From Platynereis dumerilii (Eukaryota; Annelida; Polychaeta; Phyllodocida; Nereididae), in NCBI GenBank assembly GCA_026936325.1, contig JAPTHN010000002.1:13407228-13471227 (forward strand): a stretch of DNA of 64,000 nucleotides, in the 5' to 3' direction. The notes under the pieces are model-generated. The model was not told where the DNA came from and made no database searches. It saw nothing but the letters and a program-made list of their open reading frames with translations. Positions 56,336 to 64,000 of the stretch are shown here, in pieces (position 1 is the first letter of the stretch; every line of letters begins with the position of its first letter). Position numbers and translations under genes: made by a program.

Positions 56336-57497
56336 AAACATAGGCTGCGCAGCAGCAAACCTTCAGCGAATAACACCTTCAGAAGATTACAATAATATCA
56401 TAAAATTGGTGTGTTTATGAAATTGCTTATAGGTATGCAATAGCGGTCGAGTAGTGGCCTTAAATTATCTCTTTTTGCCCACTGCCCTGCCATCTTTCCA
56501 TCTGCTTGCCAGGATTTGTAAAATCAGGAAAAGGCCTTATTAGACTAATTTACGTATGTTATGGTATAGTTTCATGCATGTACAAAGTATAGGTTATGAG
56601 GTGTAGGTTGAAAACCAAAAAATATAACTCTGTTGTAATTTTCTGAAGTTTTTCCAATGATTCATAAAGTGTTATACGCATCAAAAAGCACTGCTACATT
56701 GTATAGGTGACTTGTTAAAAAAATTGCATTACTGTATATATGCAATTGTGGGCAAGTTTTGGCTCCGATATAAAAATAATGATTTTAAATATTTTTCTCA
56801 ATATTACACTATAGAATAGCCATCTGTCAGACCATGAAGAGGCACAAATAGACCATATAAGCCACATGTGTACCAAACTCCATCCATATATATGGAATAG
56901 TGACCGGATGTTGGGCCAGAAACAAAAACTAAATTTTTATTATTTTTTTTAATATTTCAAAAAGTATATAATATCTTTCATCAGATCTTTCTAAAGGCAC
57001 AACTGGACCATATTGACCATATGTGTACCAAACTATATCCATGTACATGCAATAGTGACCGAGTCTTAGGCCAAATAACAAAAAAACATATGTTTTTATA
57101 TTTTTTCTCATTTTTTCAAAAAGTATAGAATATCTGTCAATGAGACCATCAAAAGGCACAACTAGACAATATAGGCCACATGTGTACCAAATTTCATCCA
57201 TGCACATGCAATAATGACCGAGCCTTGGCCCGGAAATGAAAAAAAATTTTTTTATATTTTGTTAATTATTTCAAAAAGTATTTAAGATGTAATCGTCAGA
57301 CCATCAAAAGGCACAACTAGACCATACAGGCTAGATGTGTACCCAATTTCATCCACCTACACTCAATAGAGACTGAGTGCTGGGCCGGAAACGATCTGTC
57401 CGCCCGCCGCCCGACCGCCCGCCCGCCCGCCCGGCGGAGGGACAGCATTTTTACCCAAGTGATTACAATACCTTCTTCGAACTTCGTTCGCTGAAGG
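56336..57497. mobile_element. Element with a 157-bp tandem core and GC-rich tail (pearl/HINE-like architecture)
   Basis: It is extra sequence relative to copy A. Its ends are inverted: ACCTTCAGCGAA...AGATTACAATA on the left and, read in reverse, ACCTTCAGCGAACGAAGTTC...GGTATTGTAATC on the right. Four tandem units lie inside, marked by AAAGGCACAACTAGACCAT-type words at 56,841, 56,996, 57,155 and 57,310 (periods 155, 159, 155). Each contains CACATGTGTACCAAA and CATCCATG. A C/G tetramer array (57,399-57,446, CCCGCCCG units) lies before the right end. Non-autonomous Helitron relatives of bivalves (pearl) and flies have a comparable central tandem core. Superfamily assignment is tentative. Confidence 0.6.
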
Positions 57498-58290
57498 TAA
57501 AAATACTGTCCTTAGGACAATACACATTAGCATGTAGATTTTCTTCTGAATATATTGTGGTTATCTGAATATTCCTCTTACCTTGTATGTTCAAGCAGAG
57601 ATACTACTGCTGAAATCAAACATCCTATAAAATTATATCAATTGTGTTAGCTGCTTGGTATTTTAAGTATGACCGCTACCATCTGTCATTTCGTTTGAAT
57701 AATTTTATATAATACTTGTATAAATGTTGTTTCAATGATGGTACTGAACAAACAGAATTGCAATGTAAAATTGCTAAAGCTAAATATACATATATTGAAT
57801 CATTGGACTGTATATTCAAGAGGCACCCTCCCAAAGATAAATGTTGCAACAAGTGGGGGCAACCATCCACTTGTTCTCTAACAATGAGGCTGAAGAGCTG
57901 ATATATGCAACCGCTTTTTGCCATAAGAGGTGTTGTCATAGCAACTTGAGACAATCTCCACAAGACAAGTTTACAAAGAATGTTAGAGGACAACCTTTTG
58001 TTAGGAGGATGATGTTGCAGGACAGATTTAAGGGCAGCCTTGCAAGCCCAAAAGATCAATATGGTCAAGTGCTGGACAGCTAAGCCCTCTATCATCATGT
58101 GTCGTGGTTTTTTACGGATCTAGATAAGCTTAAGTGTGTGCCCCTTGCTGATGCCCTGAAGGCCGAATAGCTACAACTTTGTATGGCTGAACCATCACTT
58201 TTGTCTAACTCTAAACATCCATAGGACCCTCACACCCCTAAAAGGATGTCCACCAGATTTATTTATAAGTGGAATTAGTCTAATATAAGT
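57498..58290 (+). repeat. Duplication module m5, continuation, copy C
   Basis: It matches 12,590-13,319: CTGTCCT(T/C)A(G/A)GACAATA, CTGAAATCAAACATCCT, CAATGAGGCTGAAGAGC, TAGCAACTTGAGACAATCTC, TCTATCATCATGTGTCGT and ATGTCCACCAGATTTAT. The 140-codon minus-strand frame at 57,676-58,098 is not conserved in copy A. Confidence 0.7.
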
Positions 58291-58622
58291 CAGTTGAGTA
58301 CAGCTGGTGTTCTTAAGAGGCAGTTTGTAATTCTGGACAGTGCTCAAGCTACCGTTACAGAAACTTTGATTACTTGGCTGGCTGCAGAAGTTAACTGGGA
58401 ATCAATATTCCAAGCCACTGGCAACTTCACAACTTCAATAGACCTTGCAAATACAGCAAATATTGAGGTCTGCTGAAATGGCCAATTCATTAGTCACTTT
58501 GTAAATACATCGTAAATAGGTTTCATAGGGAAGCAATGTACTAAAAAAAAACAGAACTTCTGTTAGCTAGTCCAATTGGGTTCCATATATAGCCTATAGG
58601 CCTACATACATACAGAACCAAA

Positions 58623-58718
58623 ATGGCTTTCTTTTTAGTTCCGTGCTTGCTGGTGGTTCAAGGGAGTGCACGCCTTTGCGCTGGACCAGCAATAAAAACT
58701 CAATTACGCCCGACATAA
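58623..58718 (+). pseudogene. Signal-peptide exon, copy C (decayed)
   Basis: The ATG and signal peptide MAFFLVPCLLVVQGSA are kept, as is the following LCAGP word (LCSGP in copy A). After that the sequence diverges by indels, the frame ends at 58,716-58,718, and the donor corresponding to 16,428 reads ATAGAC instead of GTAGAT. It has therefore lost splicing and downstream coding, in contrast to copy A. Confidence 0.5.
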
Positions 58719-59398
58719 CCCAAGATTACAAAAAATATTGCCCAAAGATAGACTTTTACAGACACAAAAGGGTCCAGAAATTGGAGTAGACTGTTCAGAA
58801 AAAGTTTATTATCTTGAGTTTAGTGGCCAAAGGTCATCATCAAACCTGACCATCTGAAGCAGCTTGGAGCAATTGTCTGATAGAACACACATACTTGCTA
58901 CTTGCTGAGCACTGCACTCATAAATAATTAGTGTTTCTTAACATCTAATGGTGTTCTTGCATGTCTGCTGGAGTGGAGATATTTGATAACACCCAGTTGC
59001 CCCTGTTCTTTCCATTCTTCCAGATGTTTCTGGATTCTCCTCATCGCCTTCTCTATTCATACCATCTCTGGTAATTGGTACACTCTGGTATTTCTGCTGC
59101 CCTTTCATTTCTGTCTTTGTCCTCCTCCTTATCTCATATTATTTGCTTCTTTCTCATTTTGTGTTTTCTCCTATTTTTCCAAACTTTACATTTTCTCGTG
59201 TTTCATACCCAGTATGTCGTTCATGAACTTGTCTATTACTTATTTGGTGATAGTTTCTTCATGTCCCTTTATTCCTTATTTTCTTCTTCTTACATATGTA
59301 CATTTGCACCTATGTCTGTGTTTCTCATGTATTTCATTTCTTGTCTTACTTTCTTCCATCAACTGCATCAACCCTCTTTCTCCTCTGTCTCTCCTCAG

Positions 59399-59491
59399 AT
59401 TCCTCCCTGAGCAAGTTCAATGATGGCTACAGCATGAGTGACTTTCCTTGACATGCACCAGGAAGCCACAAGGAACCCATCGGTCCATGAG
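59399..59491 (+). other. Exon-like segment after a strong 3' splice site, copy C
   Basis: TCTCCTCTGTCTCTCCTCAG precedes the segment, and GTAATATTAAC follows it as donor. One frame reads SSLSKFNDGYSMSDFP and then stops; in copy A the corresponding frame extends further but has a stop at the Tyr codon. Acceptor, donor and length class are conserved in both copies, but the reading frame is not clearly so. Confidence 0.3.
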
Positions 59492-60448
59492 GTAATATTA
59501 ACATGGCTGGGGAGCTGTGTGCTGCACACTAATAGACTTGGTTCACCCTTGCTCTACTGAGGCTGATGGTTCTGATGATGGTGCTTATCTGGGTACTTTG
59601 TTGAATCCACTGACATTTCATATAAAGTGGGTGTGTGTTAGTTTTCACTGTTTGTTGCTTTTAATAATCTATAATCTGATTGTTTTATGAACAGCTGAAG
59701 GCATCCATTGTTTGACTTATCAATGTCAGAATTCAAAGTTTGACTTTCACCTCACAAAATACTATGAAAATCCAATTTAGTTTTTGAAAGACTGATCCTT
59801 CGTACTTTAACAATGTTTGGCTTTGAGCCTGAATACAAAAATGTGAAGAAAAACTGTAGCTAAGTAGCATAATGTAGATATCTTGTTTGCATGATACTGC
59901 TCATTCCTATTGCTACTTCTGCTACTGGTTATGTTGGTAATGCATCAGCACTTTATTACTATTCCCATCATGTGGTATACTGAGGCCAGATTGCCATGAT
60001 CATCCTGGCAGGGCTTTGGCATGCGGAATGCCCAAACTGTGATAGGCCATCAGGATCTCAGGAAGTCATTGGCTGGGATCAGGAGGCTCCGTTTGTCAAC
60101 TGATGATTTGTTCAGATAATAAGGAGTCATGAGCAGGATGGTAACTAGGAAAAATGTTGGCCGGCCAGGGTAGCAATAAATTTATGCCCTATGTGTGCTC
60201 TAAAAACGATTTACATTTTATTATAGAATTGTAAAATTCTGCAGAAGCCTTAATTTCTCAGATCATGCAGGCCTTCTTGAGCTAAGAATAACTGCAGAGA
60301 CAACATTTTGGGCAGCTCAGATATCAATTGCTTCTTATTAGCTTGTTTATATGGGACACGTGGTCTTCCAATGCAACATGAATTAAATGAGAATTTATTT
60401 GATAATTGAAAAACTAATTTGTTGATTACATTGTACTTTCATGTGTAG

Positions 60449-60670
60449 GATTGTGATTCAGGAAGGATTTTGCAAGTAGCATATATTCAATTTCACTGTG
60501 ACTGTCTCAGCCTTCGCCCTGAAGAGATTCAGCCTGTAACAAAAAATGTTAGCAAAACCGTGAGAGTTCTTGCAACAAAAAACGATAAGTTGATATTTGA
60601 ATTCCATGCAGTGCCGATAAAGTGCAATGGCAATTACACCATGACATCCACAAAGCTTGACTTTAACTAA
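60449..60670 (+). CDS. Intact terminal exon of a putative secreted protein, copy C
   Basis: An acceptor-like ACTTTCATGTGTAG is followed by 73 codons in phase 0 and a TAA. Residues start DCDSGRILQVAYIQFHCDCL, continue SLRPEEIQPVTKNVSKTVRV and end with CNGNYTMTSTKLDFN. There are four Cys (2, 20, 22, 51), two N-glycosylation sequons (NVS, NYT) and alternating hydrophobics suggesting beta strands. It is phase-compatible with the signal-peptide exon pair upstream, whose intact member is at 16,314. I considered lipid-binding ML/GM2-activator-like folds because of the D-C-x-S-G start and strand pattern, but the resemblance is weak. The copy A counterpart is broken. It may be a surviving exon of a dead gene. 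Confidence 0.45.
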   Translation, partial: DCDSGRILQVAYIQFHCDCLSLRPEEIQPVTKNVSKTVRVLATKNDKLIFEFHAVPIKCNGNYTMTSTKLDFN

Positions 60671-62029
60671 CTTTGCAGGTGCATGAGCAACAACAATCAA
60701 GCTTTATTTCAACAGCAACCAACGACAAACACACATTGCACAGACATTAAGATCTACGTGACATTTATTTGAGCTTATGTCACTAATCAATACTAATCCA
60801 TTGTGATATATTCAGTGAAATTGCAATGGAACACACTTAGCTGCAAAGAGCTGTAAAAGTGCCAATTTGTTTCTGTCAAAAAAATTCATTTCCTCGCCTG
60901 AGTTGTATATGAACTGATGTGGCTGTATTCACTTTCTTCTAAATTAAATGTGACAGAAATCAGTAATTCACAATGTAATAGTCCTACTGAATGTACATAT
61001 TAAGATATTTGATCAGTCATTTACAAAAAAATTTAATTATGAGAAAACCTTTTAACATCGAAGCAACAACAAATTATGCACTTGGAAACAAACCAGATAA
61101 CAAAATACTTTCGACACAAGCCAACTGGGAAAATTTATGACAAAGAACATGTACTTAGTTTGCTGTGCATGTAGTCAAGGCCATGTGAGCCAGGGAGCCT
61201 GATGCTTGTCATGTGTCACTCTGACCTTAGCGAGTAGCTGTCAAGATGTTTTTTCCAGATGAGGAAATGTCACGGTTGAACCAATACTTGAGCCAAGAAT
61301 CAATCATGAGTGGTTTGCTTCAAGACACAGATGGTCAGAGCACCACAGCCATCAGACTTTAACTAGTTCTGTTATCAATGACAGCCACCACATCACAAAC
61401 TTCCAACAACTGTCATTTGCCGAAGGTTCGAAGGGAGCTCTTCTGGCTGATTTCTGAATGCAAGACTTAAACCATCAAAAGCCTTGAATTCAGCAACATC
61501 CATTGACTTCAGACATGATAATGCAGGCGTGGATGAAAACTACTAGTGGGAGCCATTGTTCTCAGTTGCAAATGCACCATTTATATCGACCATCAAGCAA
61601 TGACGAGCATCCTTTGGCAGCCAAACACTCCCAATTGGATATTTGATTGTTTTGTACTGAAATTATTGAATATTGCCGGTGAAAAAATGACTGATTTCAT
61701 TCATGGTTCTACCCCTTGAAAGACAAGGATGACAGTAGATCATTCCTGGCCAAATTACCCATGTTGGGGTTGACATAAAAGGTCTGGAAGCATCATTCAT
61801 CAAATGTTCTTGTCTAAGGTCTCCGCAGATTAAGATCCCACTCTGTCCTTTTAAAGCGATGATCTTTGATAGAACAATTGCACAAAAGGTACATATGAGA
61901 CGTAATAATTATTAGCACCCGAAGAATCAAATTTTCATTTCTTCATCTTCTCTTCCATTATGATCTCAGTGAACCTCAGGTAGGGCTAAACGATCATGCC
62001 GCTTTTTTCAATGTCAGCGTATTATTTAA

Positions 62030-63430
62030 TTTGTTTTAATGTACAATAAGTATTTTTTCAGAATACATCTTCCATCACTCATTCATTAAACTTGGCTATC
62101 ATCAAACTTCATGTTGCTGCATGGGTTCCTTTCTGCTGGTTTAATATCTGTTTTTTAGGCTTCCAGCAGATGGTATGCACCTGAAAATATAGGCCAACAA
62201 CCTTACACTCTATTTATGATTTAGAGAAAATGATAGTCTTGTCAAATCTTACAAAATGTGACTTTTTTATTAAAATGAAGAATAGTTTTTTTGCTTCATG
62301 CTTCAAGTATCTAATTGAAACAAAATATGAATACATGCATCTGGGCCTGTCAATAGATATTGTTTTGGCTTTACTGCAATTCTTACTAAATCCAAATAAA
62401 ATCTATAATTTTATTTTATCATGACAATTATTTTGGTCTCTGTTCTTCATCATAACCTGCTGAATCTTGATGTCATAGACATTTCTGCCGGCATTGTTAA
62501 ACGTTGAGTCTCAAAATGGTTTGTTATTGAAGAAAAATCGTAAACATTAAGTGTAGAAGATGCTTTTAGACTGCTATTTATCCTATGTTAAACTGTGATA
62601 AGCATGGGCATCTGCAGAGAACGGGCAATATTCATGCAGTGTTATTTTTGCTGACGTGGTCTCCATATTTCTAAAGGTGCTGAATGTTTTTGCCCATGCC
62701 AATAGTGTATGAAACTGAGCAATTTGTCAGTTGGCACATTGATGCCGTGGGCCCTTTTTGGTCCTGCAGGGTATCCGTTATTTGCTGGTCTCTCTGTTGG
62801 CCTCTATGTCAGTCCTTCGGAGATTCTTTCTGCAAAAAAAAGCTTACGCTGTATAATAATAAGCAATATTTACTGAATTACCTCTCTTGTACCAAATCAA
62901 AATACTTTTGCTAATTGGAGCATAGATTAGACTTGCAAGATATAATAATCTGAACAACTGCAAAGCAGTGCTGCTCTGCTCTTATCCCACCCTCCATATT
63001 CCAGTGGAAGAAGTGTATTATCACTGATTAATCAGTGTTGTCTTATCTTAATTTAACCAAAGAATAAACTGCTGTCTATGAAATTCTTGTAGAATAAATT
63101 AATGTTAATGGGCTAACTGAAGTTTCCAAGTTACAACAAAGAAAGGGTGCTGTGATGCCTTCAAAGGAGAAAAGGTCCAATGCAGTTGAGGCAACTACTT
63201 GAGCACCAGTAAGACAAAGATTTGATATGCCACCTCTGTTTTGTGTCTCTACATTTCTCATTCAAAGCATGTGTCTTATTGATCTGTGTGATTATTTACG
63301 CCTGAACCACAGCAGGTCACTTAAATACACCTTCAAAGGACGGCTGACACCTTTCACTTACCTACTTCCATAAACTTTTTCCTTCTTGTGGACCACAGTA
63401 CAACTTTCTTTTGACTCTATAGATGGATCG
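62030..63430 (+). repeat. Module copy D (m5 start, m2b and m4-type segments, rearranged)
   Basis: 62,040-62,280 resembles 11,940-12,050 (TCTTGTCAAATCTT, TTTTTTATTAAAATGAA). 62,340-62,870 resembles 50,440-50,956, giving an m2b segment without the hAT insertion. 62,870-63,050 resembles 52,770-52,960, and 63,110-63,400 resembles the m4 core (TTGATCTGTGTGAT). It is a compact, deletion-rich version of copy C. Confidence 0.6.
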
Positions 63431-63789
63431 ATGCAGTCTATCTTTAGTGTTATTGCATTTGATATATTTAATAATAATTGAGCCACTTTTTAGGAGTACT
63501 CATATCAGCCAAGGATTTGGCATATGGTATATTTTATTGAAGCCTCTTATCTGTTGTTGTAATGCCAATGATAGTTAATACCACAAAAACATGACTCATT
63601 TGCACAGAATTAATTTTCCCTCTGGCAGTTGGTATCAGTGCAGAAAATATGACTCTTGATTCAATTCAAATATGGTATTCTGGTCTTGTTGCTGGTATAT
63701 AATTGAAACCACAAAACTGAGAGACTTGTCCACAAAATTCCTTCAATAACAGCTGGTAGACAGGAATGGGCCTATGCATCACCCTATAA
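63431..63789. other. AT-rich sequence, nothing recognised
   Basis: No clear match to another module and no credible open frame. Confidence 0.4.
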
Positions 63790-64000
63790 ATAGGGCTGTA
63801 TAAATACTTTTTGTCTGACCTGGCCCCAAATATTGCTGAATGCTCTTGCCCATACCAATTGGGCCACTTTTTGGTCCAATGTTCTCATTGCCTGCTCTCC
63901 ATTCCTTGTTGGTCTCGGCTTCGGCCTTTTTGTTGGTCTTTCTACAAACGAAAACCATCACACAACAACAAAAATTCGCTTTGATTGTAGGGTGTTACAA
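63790..64000 (+). repeat. Module copy E, m2b segment, cut by the window end
   Basis: GACCTGGCCCC, AATGCTCTTGCCCATACCAA, CTCTCCATTCCTTGTTGGTC and GGCCTTTTTGTTGGTCTTTC match 9,105-9,420 and 37,085-37,380, showing that the duplicated array continues beyond the window. Confidence 0.65.

Larger units (their letters stand above)
58290..61900 (+). repeat. Duplication module m5, second part, copy C
   Basis: It is the counterpart of 15,660-19,860, uninterrupted at its start where copy A carries 2.3 kb of insertions. It includes the signal-peptide remnant, splice-acceptor segment and intact terminal exon listed below. A frame at 58,294-58,476 (61 codons, VILDSAQATVTETLITWLAA) is open here but shifted in copy A; it may be chance. 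Confidence 0.75.

Noticed and set aside
56929-57207. 92-codon minus-strand frame with an apparent 53-residue internal repeat
   Set aside because: The periodicity is the 157-bp (locally 159-bp) tandem DNA repeat read through in one frame, not a protein signal.
1-64000. CRISPR arrays, operons, rRNA genes, LTR-type or capsid-bearing elements
   Set aside because: No regularly spaced direct repeats with unique spacers, no packed bacterial-style genes, no rRNA-like stretches, and no paired long terminal direct repeats or matching protein domains were seen.

Overview
The window reads as animal genomic DNA. It is AT-rich, has no bacterial-style gene packing, and has only short chance-like open frames. 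It carries a CR1/L2-like LINE remnant, tRNA-derived SINEs, hAT-like and TA-flanked DNA transposons, GATA/TCTA and CTG microsatellites, and good eukaryotic 3' splice sites. The texture (many diverged short-lived elements, recurrent AGGCCTA words) fits a marine invertebrate, perhaps an echinoderm, but that is a low-confidence guess. No complete host gene is visible. The best coding signals are exon-sized pieces, most of them in duplicated and decayed copies.

The backbone is a serial segmental duplication, traced by eye through shared words. Module m1 lies at 6.3-8.0 and 29.6-31.1 kb. Module m2 lies at 8.3-9.6 and 32.6-37.6 kb, and its last part (m2b) recurs at 50.75, 62.65 and 63.8 kb. Module m3 lies at 9.6-10.2 and 38.1-38.6 kb. 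Module m4 lies at 11.2-11.6 and 39.2-40.0 kb, with relatives at 53.2, 54.0/55.4 and 63.1 kb. Module m5 lies at 11.9-13.3 plus 15.7-19.9 kb and again at 55.9-61.9 kb. A separate inverted duplication joins 0.2-2.45 kb to 23.8-26.2 kb. Because the copies are only moderately similar, one copy serves as the empty site for insertions in the other.

Insertions stand out against this backbone. They are: a TA-flanked MITE at 4.5-5.0 kb; a TA-flanked element with 24-bp perfect termini at 13.3-14.3 kb; a 3.7-kb composite insertion at 33.2-37.0 kb holding ten exact copies of a 13-mer and a giant imperfect palindrome; a SINE at 38.6-39.0 kb; a roughly 10-kb structure with long inverted arms full of X-box-like palindromes (40.3-50.4 kb), whose right arm was hit by a 3.16-kb 8-bp-TSD transposon that itself received a SINE; a 1.7-kb hAT-like element at 51.0-52.7 kb with a second element nested in it; and a 1.2-kb element with a 157-bp tandem core at 56.3-57.5 kb.

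Two non-duplicated stretches (26.9-27.95 and 31.27-31.62 kb) look different from the rest. They are richer in known transcription-factor motifs, including a DR4/DR1 nuclear-receptor cluster, and could be regulatory DNA. Within module m5 the two copies preserve different parts of what looks like one gene for a small secreted protein: a signal-peptide exon intact at 16.3 kb and a terminal exon intact at 60.4 kb. All homology statements are from reading alone, without alignment or database search.
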